Positions 1 through 8,545 of a stretch of 64,000 bases of DNA are shown piece by piece. Every line of letters starts with the position of its first letter. Position 1 is the first letter of the stretch. The stretch covers positions 1-64,000 of the forward strand of contig JANQFL010000055.1 in assembly GCA_028277845.1 (NCBI GenBank), in the 5' to 3' direction. The DNA comes from Sneathiellales bacterium. GTDB taxonomy: Bacteria > Pseudomonadota > Alphaproteobacteria > JANQFL01. The translations under genes were made by a program, and so were the position numbers. The notes under the pieces were generated by a model. That model searched no databases. It was not told the origin of the DNA and worked only from the letters and a program-made list of their open reading frames with translations.

Positions 1-5
1 CGTCT

Positions 6-28
6 CGGCCATACCCCGGGTATGGCCG
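6..28. repeat. Perfect 10-bp inverted repeat
   Basis: Arms 6-15 and 19-28 are perfect reverse complements around a 3-nt loop. There is no T-run on either side, so a Rho-independent terminator is not clear. It lies downstream of the minus-strand gene ending at 126 and could equally end a gene left of the window or be an operator. Confidence 0.4.
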
Positions 29-125
29 TCACCGCCAGCCTTGGCCTTGGCGCCAATACGCTCCGTCAGAATGCTTCCATCTAAAGAGGAATTGCTCTAA
101 CACGTTGTCTTTGCAAGGAAACGGC

Positions 126-668
126 TTAAGGGCGCAGGTCGAACAGCCAACCGGTGTTTTCGTGGGTGATGGCGGAGGCGGCCTTGTATCCCTGGCTGGC
201 CTGGGCGAACCGGGCCGCCGGCAGGCCGTCGTCGTCGGATCCGGAGGCGGCATCCGGACGCGCCGGCACCGATGCCGTCATGACCTTGTCGGCCGTCGGC
301 GACGGAATGTCCTCGCCGGTGACCAACGCCACCACATGGCCGCCAACGTCGGCACCCGTGGCCTTCTCCACCGCGACATTGAACAGGCTGCCGGCCAAGC
401 CGATAACGCCGCCGAACAGTCCGCCGCCGGCAACCCGGGACGCCGGCGAGATCTCGTCGCCGGTGAACTTGCGATACAGGGTGGAAACGACGGGCAGGTG
501 CTGCAGCGGGTTGATCACGTCCAACAGGTCGTGGAAGGTAAAACCGTCCTTGCCGAACAGGGATTTTTCCAGCCCTTCGGTATCAAAGGACGCGCCGCCG
601 TTCGCCTTGCTCTGGGTATACAAGGCGGCCTGGTAGTCCGCGTACTCGCTTGTTCGACTGATCGGCAT
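126..668 (-). CDS. Hypothetical protein, 180 aa
   Basis: Not recognised. The start is supported by a good AGGAG ribosome binding site just upstream of the ATG at 668. The protein is soluble-looking at the N terminus, with a glycine-rich, mildly hydrophobic central stretch (about residues 75-105, GGGLFGG then VIGLAGSLFNVAV), the only candidate membrane-associated segment. The C terminus is polar and rich in Ala, Ser and Asp. No catalytic motif is visible. It stands alone on the minus strand, separated from the next minus-strand gene by about 145 bp, so nothing in the context suggests a role. Confidence 0.6.
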   Translation of the reverse strand: MPISRTSEYADYQAALYTQSKANGGASFDTEGLEKSLFGKDGFTFHDLLDVINPLQHLPVVSTLYRKFTGDEISPASRVAGGGLFGGVIGLAGSLFNVAVEKATGADVGGHVVALVTGEDIPSPTADKVMTASVPARPDAASGSDDDGLPAARFAQASQGYKAASAITHENTGWLFDLRP

Positions 669-814
669 GGTATTCTCCTGCTCAACGCATGGTTAAGCAA
701 GAGCCAGGCCAGTTTTTTGGTGTTTTAGTTCAATAGGTTACACTTGGCATATCCTATTGCGGCAGGAATTGCCGGGTCAAACATGCCGCGGCGGACCATA
801 ACGGGTCGGCGCCG

Positions 815-1057
815 TTAGAACCCGATGGAATGGTTTGGCGCGGCGCGGCGCTTCGGCATGGCGGGTTCCGACAACTCGGCCGCGTCGCAGGGGTGATAGC
901 CCGCGGAGGGACGGTCCTCCAATGTCGCGCCATGCGCGCGGTCCAGCATGTCGCTTTGCGCGGCTTGCCATTCCTTCGTCAGGGTGTCGTACAGCCGCTC
1001 CGCGCCGGCGAACACCGAATGGGAGATTTTCGAAATGGAATGGGATGGCGTGTTCAT
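815..1057 (-). CDS. Small hypothetical protein, 80 aa
   Basis: Not recognised. An 80-residue, basic-to-neutral polypeptide without a signal peptide or membrane segment. The N-terminal half (residues 5-45) could form helices, and the C-terminal half is rich in Pro and Ala. The ribosome binding site is weak (AAAGAG about 8 nt upstream). A 24-bp palindrome at 1081-1104 lies directly upstream and may be its operator. Codon use fits the neighbours, but the gene could be a chance frame. Confidence 0.4.
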   Translation of the reverse strand: MNTPSHSISKISHSVFAGAERLYDTLTKEWQAAQSDMLDRAHGATLEDRPSAGYHPCDAAELSEPAMPKRRAAPNHSIGF

Positions 1058-1080
1058 GTCCGGCTCTTTCGAATCGCTGC

Positions 1081-1104
1081 GATGGTTAGCATTTGTTAAC
1101 CATC
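1081..1104. promoter_or_regulatory. Inverted repeat upstream of small gene
   Basis: Arms 1081-1088 and 1097-1104 are perfect 8-bp reverse complements with an 8-nt spacer in an AT-richer stretch. It lies 24 bp upstream of the minus-strand ATG at 1057 and downstream of ribA. It could be an operator for the small gene or part of the ribA 3' end; no U-run follows on the minus strand. Confidence 0.3.
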
Positions 1105-1198
1105 ATTTTCGCTGCGACTCTGCCGCCTGATCCCGCGACGGGATATTCGTAATTTCCCTCACGCCGTCCGTCCGGCGCATGATCCCCTGGACCGTGCG

Positions 1199-2329
1199 TT
1201 ACAGATGGTGGCCGCTGCGGCGTTTCTTGGTGGCGAGATAAAATTCGTTGTGGTTGTTGGCCGGGAAGGCGTGGGGTACCCGCTCGGTCACGGCGATGCC
1301 GTATTGGGTCAGGCCCGCCATCTTGTCCGGGTTGTTGGTCATCAGCCGGACTTGGCCGTAGCCCAGTTTCTTCAACATTTCGGCGGCCGGCAGGAACACT
1401 CGCTCGTCGGCGTCGAAGCCCAGCCGCTCGTTGGCGTCGATGGTGTCGAAACCCTGGTCCTGCAGGCGGTACGCCCGCAGCTTGTTGATCAGCCCTATGC
1501 CGCGGCCTTCCTGGGCCAGGTACAGCAGGATGCCGCCGCCGGCCTCGGTGATTTCCCGCACGGCGCCGCGCAACTGTTCGCCGCAGTCGCAGCGCAGCGA
1601 GCCCAGCAGGTCGCCGGTGAAACACTCCGAATGCAGCCGGGTCAGCACCGGCGCGCCGGTCGGCGGCTCGCCGATGACGATGGCCAGGTGCTCCAGGCTG
1701 CCGTCGGCGGGCCGGAAGGCGAGGATACGGGCGTCTTCCGCATCGGCCAACGGCACGGCGGCGGCGGTCACCTGGGTCAGCGACAGGCTCGAACGGGTCT
1801 CGAAGGCGTCCACATCGGCTGCGTGCACCGCCAGCAGGCCCTGGCTACGGGTCAGGACGACGCCATCGCCATCGCCGCACACGGCATAGACCGCGGCGGG
1901 CAGGACCTGGGCCAGCTTGCACAGTTTGACGGCGGCGAAGACGGCGTCGGCCGGCCGTTCCATGTCACGCTGGAACGGGCCGCGCAGCGGCTGGTCCAGG
2001 TCGCTGGTCGGATCCGCCAGGCCGCGCAGCACGTCGGCGGTCATATGATCAGCCACCGGCAGGGTGATGCAGTCGTGGCCCGTCGGATTGATGTGCAGCA
2101 CATTGGCCCGGTTGGCGGTCAGCGCCAGGTTGGGTTCGGATCCGGCGACGGCGGCCAGCCAGGCCAGGTTTTCCGGCGTCACCACCTCGGCGGCGACGAC
2201 CGCGATGACCACGGCCCCGTCGGCGATCAGCACGGGCACACCCCGGCGCAGCTCGGGCCGTGCCCGGTCCACCGCGTTGTGTCCGTAGGACAGGCCCGCC
2301 CGGTCAAACTGTTCGTCTCGATCCGTCAT
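1199..2329 (-). CDS. ribA: GTP cyclohydrolase II (RibA) with extended N-terminal domain
   Basis: Catalyses the first committed step of riboflavin synthesis, GTP to diamino-hydroxy-ribosylaminopyrimidine phosphate with loss of formate and pyrophosphate. The C-terminal half (about residues 205-370) carries the family hallmarks: the zinc cysteines C236, C247 and C249 in the ECFTGD...LRCDCG stretch, the GRGIGL segment and the LMTNNPDK segment. The first ~200 residues lie where bifunctional RibBA proteins carry dihydroxybutanone-phosphate synthase, but I do not see that enzyme's acidic active-site motif, so the domain looks degenerate or unrelated. The start at 2329 has a GGAG site. It is divergent from the kynurenine genes with about 136 bp between them. 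Confidence 0.9.
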   Translation of the reverse strand: MTDRDEQFDRAGLSYGHNAVDRARPELRRGVPVLIADGAVVIAVVAAEVVTPENLAWLAAVAGSEPNLALTANRANVLHINPTGHDCITLPVADHMTADVLRGLADPTSDLDQPLRGPFQRDMERPADAVFAAVKLCKLAQVLPAAVYAVCGDGDGVVLTRSQGLLAVHAADVDAFETRSSLSLTQVTAAAVPLADAEDARILAFRPADGSLEHLAIVIGEPPTGAPVLTRLHSECFTGDLLGSLRCDCGEQLRGAVREITEAGGGILLYLAQEGRGIGLINKLRAYRLQDQGFDTIDANERLGFDADERVFLPAAEMLKKLGYGQVRLMTNNPDKMAGLTQYGIAVTERVPHAFPANNHNEFYLATKKRRSGHHL

Positions 2330-2465
2330 TACAACTCCGCTGCCAGCCTGAACACATAACCGCTCGCCCCGGTAACGGCAAGGAAAAGGCCGCTCCGCCG
2401 GCCCACGGCGCGGGACCCATCAGGCAAATGTTGCGGTGGCGGACGAATTGACGCACAGTCTGCCG

Positions 2466-3326
2466 ATGACCGACAATATCAATCAGAACGCGCACGACGG
2501 CGAGGCAAAACTCGACTCCGGTGTGCATACCGACTTCTCCGACGCCATGTCCTATGGCGACTACCTCAAACTGGAGAAAATCCTCGATGCCCAGCAGACC
2601 CTGACCGACAGTCACGACGAGCTGCTGTTCATCATCATGCACCAGGCGACGGAATTGTGGCTCAAGCTGATGTTCCACGAAATCCAGGCCGCCATGGCGC
2701 ACATCCGCGCCGATGACCTGGAGCCCGCCTCCAAAATGCTGGCCCGGGTGTCGCGGGTGCAGTCCCAGATCATCCAGTCGTGGGACATCCTGTCGACGCT
2801 GACGCCGGCCGATTATCTGACTTTCCGCGATTCGTTGGGCCAATCGTCCGGTTTCCAGTCTTTCCAGTACCGCAAGCTGGAATTCGTGCTGGGCAACCGC
2901 AACGGGGCGATGATGAAACCGCATCGCCACGATCCCGCCGTCTACGCCGACCTGGAAGCCGTGCTGACGGCGCCCAGCCTGTATGACGAGGCCATCGCCC
3001 TGCTGGCCCGGCGCGGTCTGGCCGTCGACCGGGCGGTGCTCGAACGCGACTTCAGCCGGCCCTACAGCGCGGACGCCAGCGTCGCCGCGGCTTGGGCCGC
3101 CGTTTACCGCGACACCGATACCTATTGGGACCTCTATGCCCTGGCGGAGAAGCTGGTCGATTGCGAGGACTGGTTCCAGCAATGGCGCTTCCGCCATATG
3201 AAGACGGTGGAACGTATCATCGGCCACAAACGCGGCACCGGCGGCACCGCCGGCGTGACGTATCTGAAACGGGCGTTGGACTACAGTTTTTTCCCCGAAT
3301 TGTGGGACGTCCGCACGCAACTGTAA
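2466..3326 (+). CDS. kynA: Tryptophan 2,3-dioxygenase
   Basis: Haem enzyme that opens the indole ring of L-tryptophan to N-formylkynurenine, the entry to the kynurenine pathway. From the ATG at 2466 the protein has 286 residues, the usual bacterial length. Visible hallmarks are [11 protein letters not shown] (residues 55-65, with H59 the expected distal histidine), FQYRKLEF (R136, substrate carboxylate), and the C-terminal RHMKTVER...KRGTGGT region carrying the expected haem-ligand histidine. An in-frame GTG at 2436 would add ten residues. The hydrolase for the next step follows 20 bp downstream, so the two form an operon. Confidence 0.95.
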   Translation: MTDNINQNAHDGEAKLDSGVHTDFSDAMSYGDYLKLEKILDAQQTLTDSHDELLFIIMHQATELWLKLMFHEIQAAMAHIRADDLEPASKMLARVSRVQSQIIQSWDILSTLTPADYLTFRDSLGQSSGFQSFQYRKLEFVLGNRNGAMMKPHRHDPAVYADLEAVLTAPSLYDEAIALLARRGLAVDRAVLERDFSRPYSADASVAAAWAAVYRDTDTYWDLYALAEKLVDCEDWFQQWRFRHMKTVERIIGHKRGTGGTAGVTYLKRALDYSFFPELWDVRTQL

Positions 3327-3346
3327 TCAATAAAGAAAGCCACACC

Positions 3347-4213
3347 ATGCTCTATCACGGCTACGACAAGGCCGGCTTGGATGCCCAGTACAATCTGCGC
3401 GAACGGGTGCCCGATTTCGAAACCCATTACGCCGGCTGGCGGCAATGGAGCGACCGCGCCGCGGACAGCCTGCCGTGCCATCTGGATCTGGCCTACGGCC
3501 CCTCCGATGCCGAGACACTGGACCTGTTCGTGCCGGACAACGCCGACGGTGCCCCTGTGCACGTGTTCATTCACGGCGGGTATTGGCGGGCCATGGACAA
3601 GGCCGACTTCCGCTATATGGCCGAAGGCCTTGTGCCCTACGGCAGCATCGTCGCCGTGGTCAACTACGCCCTGATCCCCGGCGTGGATATCGACGAAATC
3701 GTGCGGCAGAACCGGGCGGCGCTGGCCTGGCTCTGGCACAATGTGCGGCAATACGGCGGAAATCCTGAAAAAATCCATGTTTCCGGCCATTCCGCCGGCG
3801 GCCATTTGACGGCCATGATGCTGCTGACGGACTGGCCCGCCTACGATGCCGCCCTGCCGGCCGACCTGGTCAAGGGCGGATGCGCCATTTCCGGCGTCTT
3901 CGACCTGGAGCCGGTGCGGCTCTGCTACCTGAACGACGATATGGGCATGGACGCGGCCACCGCTCGGCGCAACAGCCCCCAGGCCCTGCTCGCCGGTCCC
4001 GTCTCCGCGCCGCTGATCGTCTGCGTCGGCGGCGACGAGACCGACGAGTTTCACCGCCAGCAGGCCGCCTACGCCGATGCCTGGTCCGCGGCCGGCGGCC
4101 CGCTGCAGGTGGTCGATGCGCCGGGCATGCATCACTTTGTCGTGGTTGACGCGCTGGCCAAGCCGGATTCCCCCTTGAACAAGGCTGTGCGGGAACAAAT
4201 GTCGTTACCGTAG
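3347..4213 (+). CDS. Alpha/beta hydrolase, probable N-formylkynurenine formamidase
   Basis: A 288-residue alpha/beta hydrolase of the esterase/lipase (HSL-like) type: oxyanion-hole motif HGGYW at residues 76-80, nucleophile elbow GHSAGG with S149, and likely acid and base residues in the GGDETDEF and MHHFVVVD stretches near the C terminus. Placement 20 bp after kynA supports hydrolysis of N-formylkynurenine to kynurenine and formate. This is the eukaryote-like AFMID type rather than the metal-dependent bacterial KynB. The function rests on family plus neighbour; a general esterase is the alternative. Confidence 0.8.
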   Translation: MLYHGYDKAGLDAQYNLRERVPDFETHYAGWRQWSDRAADSLPCHLDLAYGPSDAETLDLFVPDNADGAPVHVFIHGGYWRAMDKADFRYMAEGLVPYGSIVAVVNYALIPGVDIDEIVRQNRAALAWLWHNVRQYGGNPEKIHVSGHSAGGHLTAMMLLTDWPAYDAALPADLVKGGCAISGVFDLEPVRLCYLNDDMGMDAATARRNSPQALLAGPVSAPLIVCVGGDETDEFHRQQAAYADAWSAAGGPLQVVDAPGMHHFVVVDALAKPDSPLNKAVREQMSLP

Positions 4214-4279
4214 GAAAAACAGCCTGAATGTGGTGATATGGAAGCGGAACGACTGGAAGCGGGACAAGGCACGAGACCC

Positions 4280-4969
4280 ATGAAATCTGGACGACGCGTT
4301 CTTTTGGTCGATGACGACGATTCCCTGCGTCAGGCATTGGCCGAACAGCTCGAACTCCACGAGGATTTCGGAACCGGCGAAGCCATCACGGGTGCCGAGG
4401 CCCTGGACATGGTCAAGGGCGCGCATTTCGATCTGATTCTCCTGGACGTGGGCTTGCCGGACATGGACGGCCGTGAAGTCTGCCGTCTGATGCGCAAAGG
4501 CGGCATCAAGGCGCCCATCATCATGCTGACCGGCGCCGACAGCGACGCCGACTCCATCCTCGGACTGGATGCCGGCGCCAACGACTATGTGGTCAAGCCG
4601 TTCCGCATGGGCGTCCTTCTGGCCCGCATCCGGGCCCACCTGCGCCAGCACGAGCAAAGCGAAAACGCCGTTTTCACCATCGGGCCCTACACCTTCAAGC
4701 CGGCCTCCAAGATCATGCTGCACGACGACGGCAAGACCAAGGTGCGCCTGACCGAGAAGGAAACCGCCATCCTCAAGTACCTTTACCGGGCCGGGCCCAA
4801 GGTGGTGTCGCGCGATGTGCTGTTGAACGAGGTCTGGGGCTACAATGCCGGCGTCACCACCCATACGCTGGAAACCCATATCTACCGGCTGCGGCAGAAG
4901 ATCGAGGAAGATCCCTCGAATTCCCGTATCCTGACCACGGAACCCGGCGGCTACTGCCTGGTGCCGTAA
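4280..4969 (+). CDS. OmpR/PhoB-type response regulator
   Basis: Two-component transcription factor. The receiver domain (residues 5-120) has the acidic pocket DDDD at 11-14, phospho-acceptor D56 in LLDVGLPD, the MLTGAD switch threonine and the KPF lysine. A winged-helix DNA-binding domain occupies about residues 130-229 (LTEKE, EVWGY, THTLETHIYRLRQKI). No histidine kinase is adjacent, so its partner is unknown. The start at 4280 places the receiver directly at the N terminus; an ATG at 4238 would add 14 residues without homology value. Confidence 0.92.
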   Translation: MKSGRRVLLVDDDDSLRQALAEQLELHEDFGTGEAITGAEALDMVKGAHFDLILLDVGLPDMDGREVCRLMRKGGIKAPIIMLTGADSDADSILGLDAGANDYVVKPFRMGVLLARIRAHLRQHEQSENAVFTIGPYTFKPASKIMLHDDGKTKVRLTEKETAILKYLYRAGPKVVSRDVLLNEVWGYNAGVTTHTLETHIYRLRQKIEEDPSNSRILTTEPGGYCLVP

Positions 4970-5206
4970 GCGCAGGCGCGCCGCTGCGACCATTTGTCCG
5001 CATACGATCGGGATTCCGCGTCCCGTGCGGCCATTTATCCGTTGAGTCGTCAGAGTTGCGTCCATACAGTTAGGATGTAACAGGCAGGGATGCGGCGTCC
5101 GCGGCCCATCGGTCGCGACAGTCCACACCGGCCGGCATGATGAGGGCCGCGGTACCGGACGGCGCCGTCCGGACAGGTCCCGTACGACAGCGGAGCGGAC
5201 TGCAAC

Positions 5207-6076
5207 TTGAATCAGGCGTCCAACGGCGATGACGGTCAAAACGGTGCCGGAAGCGGTGGCTTCTCGGTACGGTTCTGGGGTGTCCGCGGCAGCATTGCCT
5301 GCTCCGGTCCCGATACCGCGCGTTACGGCGGCAACACGGCCAGCATCGAAGTGCGCTGTGGCGATCACGTTCTTCTGCTCGACGCCGGCACCGGCATCCG
5401 CTATGTGGGCAACCAGTTGTCCGAGACCGGACCGACCGACCTCGACATCCTGCTGACCCATACCCACTTCGACCACGTCTGCGGCCTGCCGTTCTTTTCG
5501 CCCCTGTTTTTTCCGGAATTCAAGGTCAATCTCTGGGCCGGTCATCTCGGTTCCGACAAACAATTGCTCGAAGTCATCCAGCGCCTGATGGAAGAACCCC
5601 TGTTTCCCGTGCCGCCGGATATTTTCGAAGCGGACCTGGATTTTCGCGAATTCACCTCGGGCGACACGTTGCATCCGAAACCGGGGGTGACCGTGCGCAC
5701 GGCGCCGCTGGATCATCCCAACGAGGCATCGGGTTACCGCATCGAATTCGGCGGACGTTCGGTCTGCTACGTCACCGACACGGAACACACCAAGGGCCGG
5801 CTCAACGACAACATCGTGTCGCTGATCCAGGGCACCGACTTTTTCATCTACGACAGTATGTACACCGACGACGAATATGAAGGCCGGATCGGCTGGGGCC
5901 ATTCCACCTGGCAGGAAGGCGTGCGCCTGAGCGACGCCGCCGGCGTCAAGACCTTCGTCGCCTTCCACCATGATCCCGACCACGACGACAGTTTCATGGA
6001 CGGGATCGCGGAGCAATTGGAGCAACTGCGGCCGGGTTCCCTGGTCGCCCGCGAAGGCATGGTGCTGACCCTGTGA
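5207..6076 (+). CDS. MBL-fold metallo-hydrolase, TTG start
   Basis: Metallo-beta-lactamase-fold hydrolase of 289 residues. The metal-binding signature THTHFDH is at residues 84-90, later ligands are expected in DHPNEASGY and YVTDTEH, and H974-type ligands in the C-terminal FHHDPDHDD. The substrate is unknown; related proteins include phosphodiesterase and phosphonate-type hydrolases. The start is TTG at 5207: stop codons at 5138 and 5141 close the frame upstream and no ATG or GTG lies between, while GCGGAG about 10 nt upstream can serve as ribosome binding site. The stop overlaps the next start (GTGA), so the following methyltransferase is translationally coupled. Confidence 0.85.
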   Translation: MNQASNGDDGQNGAGSGGFSVRFWGVRGSIACSGPDTARYGGNTASIEVRCGDHVLLLDAGTGIRYVGNQLSETGPTDLDILLTHTHFDHVCGLPFFSPLFFPEFKVNLWAGHLGSDKQLLEVIQRLMEEPLFPVPPDIFEADLDFREFTSGDTLHPKPGVTVRTAPLDHPNEASGYRIEFGGRSVCYVTDTEHTKGRLNDNIVSLIQGTDFFIYDSMYTDDEYEGRIGWGHSTWQEGVRLSDAAGVKTFVAFHHDPDHDDSFMDGIAEQLEQLRPGSLVAREGMVLTL

Positions 6077-6927
6077 ATCGCCGGCTGAGGCGCCTGCTCA
6101 TGGGACTGGAGACCGTGCTTGGCACCCGCCGGCGGGGTTTCTTCATTCCCTACCGTTATGCCGGGACGGTTCCGGAGCCGGACAACCGCGGCCCCTACGC
6201 CGCCGTCGAACGGCGCTTGAAGACATGCGAACCGGCGTTCGCCGGGATGCTCGCCACCTTGGACAGCCTGTCATCCGGGCTCACCGCCATCGGCGACCGG
6301 GCGGCGCCGCAGCCGCGCTGGGCCCAGGACTGGTTCCCGCGCCTGGATGGCGCCGTGGCCTATGCCATGGTGCGTCATGGCACGCCGGCCACCATCGTCG
6401 AGATCGGCTCCGGGCATTCGACCCGCTTCATGGCCAGGGCGATCGCCGACGCGGGTCTGTCCACGCGCTTCGTCGCCATCGATCCCGCGCCGCGCGCCGA
6501 AATCGCCACGTTGGACATCGATTGGCGCCGGACGACACTGGACAACGCCGATCAAACGGTATTCGACGACCTGGCCGCGGGCGATATTCTGTTCGTCGAC
6601 TCCAGCCACGTCGCCATGCCCGGAACGGACGTGGACCGGATCTTCGGCCATATCCTGCCGGCCCTGCCGGCGGGCGTTCTAGTGCATGTGCACGATATTT
6701 TTCTGCCCGACGACTACCCAGCCGCCTGGGATTGGCGCGGCTACAATGAACAGCAGTCCGTGCTGCCGTTGCTGGTGAGCCGGGATTTCGAACCGCTGTT
6801 TGCCAGCCACTATGTGGCGACGCGCATGGCCGGTGCGGTGTCCGCTTCCGTCGCAGGCCGGCTGGACCTCCGGCCCGGTGCCTTGGAAAGCAGCCTGTGG
6901 CTGCGGAAAATCGCGCCGGCATTGTAA
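6073..6927 (+). CDS. Methyltransferase-fold protein coupled to the MBL hydrolase
   Basis: A 284-residue protein with a Rossmann-type SAM-binding core: motif I VEIGSGHSTRFM at about residues 109-120, a following acidic strand end (VAIDPAP), and LFVDSSHV in the position of motif IV with an Asp. This resembles the 'Methyltransf_24'-like group often found next to glycosyl or cephalosporin hydroxylase genes. The GTG start at 6073 overlaps the previous stop by 4 nt. The C-terminal VHVHDIFLPDDYP stretch recalls metal-dependent methyltransferases. Substrate unknown. Confidence 0.75.
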   Translation: MNRRLRRLLMGLETVLGTRRRGFFIPYRYAGTVPEPDNRGPYAAVERRLKTCEPAFAGMLATLDSLSSGLTAIGDRAAPQPRWAQDWFPRLDGAVAYAMVRHGTPATIVEIGSGHSTRFMARAIADAGLSTRFVAIDPAPRAEIATLDIDWRRTTLDNADQTVFDDLAAGDILFVDSSHVAMPGTDVDRIFGHILPALPAGVLVHVHDIFLPDDYPAAWDWRGYNEQQSVLPLLVSRDFEPLFASHYVATRMAGAVSASVAGRLDLRPGALESSLWLRKIAPAL

Positions 6928-7033
6928 CCGCATCAAATACGGCGTTGCCGGGCCGGTCACCGGCATGTGACAGGCCGTGATTGGAATAGTACTGTATTTC
7001 CGGGCACTTATGATGGTGTCGGTGTGACGGGGG

Positions 7034-8431
7034 ATGACGGAATTGGCCGCGCGTTCAGGACAGGCGAAGGAACACCCCACGATGGTGCGGCGTTTGGCGC
7101 AGGGATTGTTTGGCGACGGCCTCGACGGCCGGCTGCCCGCGCGCGTTCTCAATGTCATCGAGCGGCAACAGGACGCCAGCGAAATTCTGATCGCCTGGGT
7201 GCAGCTGTCGGTCGTGTCGATCTGGACCGTGCTCTACACCCTGGCGCCCAAGACCTTCGCCGAGGACGCCGACATCGAACCCGTGCCCTATGCCTTGGCC
7301 GGGTATTTCGCGTTCACCATCATCCGGCTGGTCCTGGCCCATCGCAGGGCCTTGCCGCGCTGGTTCCTGGCGCTCTCGGTCATCATCGACATGGCCATCC
7401 TGATGGTGCTGATCTGGAGCTATCATCTGCAGTACGAACAGCCGGCGTCGTTCTATCTCAAGGCGCCGACCCTGCTGTACGTCTTCATTTTCATCGTCTT
7501 GCGCGGCCTGCGTTTCGACCCGTGGTTCGTCATTCTGTCCGGCGTGGCCGCGGCGGCCGGATGGCTGGTGCTGGTGCTCTACGCCATTCAGGTGGACCCG
7601 GGCGACAACATGATCACCCGCGACTACGTCGCCTATATCACCGCCAACAAGGTGCTGCTGGGGGCGGAATTCGACAAGGTCATCTCCATGGTGGTGGTGA
7701 CGGCAATCCTGGCGGTGGCGCTGGTGCGCGCCCGGCGGCTGTTGATCCGCGCGGTGGCCGAGGAAACCGCCCACGCCGACCTGTCGCGATTCTTCTCGCC
7801 GGAGATCTCGCGACAGATCACCCAGGCGGAACAACGGGTGGAGGCCGGCCAGGGCGAACTGCGCGCCGCCGCCATCCTCAATGCCGACATCCGCGGCTTC
7901 ACGCCGTTGGCCATGCGCACGCCACCCAACGAACTGATGACGTTGCTGGCCGAATACGAAAGCCGCATGGTGGCGGTCATCCAGCGCCACGGCGGCAGCA
8001 TCGACAAGTTTCTCGGCGATGGCATCATGGCCACGTTCGGTGCCGCGCCGCCCAGCGATACCTTCGCCGCCGACGCCATGCGCGCGGTCGAGGATCTGAC
8101 GGACGCGGTCGAACTTTGGAGTGCCGAACGCAAGGAACAGGGACTTGAGTCCCTCGACATCCGTTTCACCGTGGCGGTGGGGCCGGTGGTGTTCGGCGCC
8201 GTCGGCGCCGCCAGCCGGCTGGAATATACGGTCATCGGCGACGCCGTAAACCTGGCCGCCAAGCTGGACAAGCACACCAAGGTCGAAGGCGTGCGCGCCC
8301 TGACCAGTCTCGAGTCCTACACCGAAGCCCGCAACCAGGGCTTCATGCCGCGCCAGCCGGTGGAGGAACGTCCGCAACGCGATGTCGCAGGCGTCGAAGC
8401 GCCGGTCGATTTGGTCGTGTTGGTGGCTTGA
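7034..8431 (+). CDS. Membrane-bound class III adenylate/guanylate cyclase
   Basis: Makes cAMP (or cGMP) from the nucleotide triphosphate. The first ~240 residues hold five or six hydrophobic segments (about 51-71, 87-103, 110-131, 144-157, 164-187, 216-231), a MASE-like integral-membrane sensor. A short linker (SRFFSPEI, 251-258) leads into the catalytic domain, with metal-binding D285 in NADIRGF and D329 in FLGDGIMATFG, and the IGDAVNLAAKLD stretch (N406; K410 where many cyclases have Arg). Nucleotide specificity cannot be read with certainty. An ATG at 7082 is an alternative start. A large inverted-repeat terminator follows directly. Confidence 0.9.
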   Translation: MTELAARSGQAKEHPTMVRRLAQGLFGDGLDGRLPARVLNVIERQQDASEILIAWVQLSVVSIWTVLYTLAPKTFAEDADIEPVPYALAGYFAFTIIRLVLAHRRALPRWFLALSVIIDMAILMVLIWSYHLQYEQPASFYLKAPTLLYVFIFIVLRGLRFDPWFVILSGVAAAAGWLVLVLYAIQVDPGDNMITRDYVAYITANKVLLGAEFDKVISMVVVTAILAVALVRARRLLIRAVAEETAHADLSRFFSPEISRQITQAEQRVEAGQGELRAAAILNADIRGFTPLAMRTPPNELMTLLAEYESRMVAVIQRHGGSIDKFLGDGIMATFGAAPPSDTFAADAMRAVEDLTDAVELWSAERKEQGLESLDIRFTVAVGPVVFGAVGAASRLEYTVIGDAVNLAAKLDKHTKVEGVRALTSLESYTEARNQGFMPRQPVEERPQRDVAGVEAPVDLVVLVA

Positions 8432-8442
8432 TTGGTTCGGCT

Positions 8443-8518
8443 GGGCCATCCCGCTCCCCCTCCCAACCACCCGGCGATGGTACCCTATGGGTGGTTGGGA
8501 GGGGGAGCGGGATGGCCC
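8443..8518. terminator. 30-bp perfect inverted repeat between converging genes (copy 1)
   Basis: Arms 8443-8472 and 8489-8518 are perfect 30-bp reverse complements around a 16-nt loop. It lies between the stop of the plus-strand cyclase (8431) and the stop of the minus-strand permease (8546), so it can act as a bidirectional terminator. The inner arm (CTCCC.TCCCAACCACCC type) recurs at 41206-41278 in the same kind of position. Confidence 0.7.
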
Positions 8519-8545
8519 GGTTCGTTTTCGCGCCTGGCGAAAACG

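Noticed and set aside
4991-5041. Direct repeat CATTTRTCCG at 4991-5000 and 5032-5041 upstream of the MBL gene
   Set aside because: Ten bases repeated once is close to chance and there is no third copy or known factor; kept only as a note.
4205-6025. Very long antisense open frame (over 600 codons) opposite the response regulator and MBL genes
   Set aside because: It has no recognisable domain and is a by-product of high GC; both sense genes have complete, well-known domains and proper starts.
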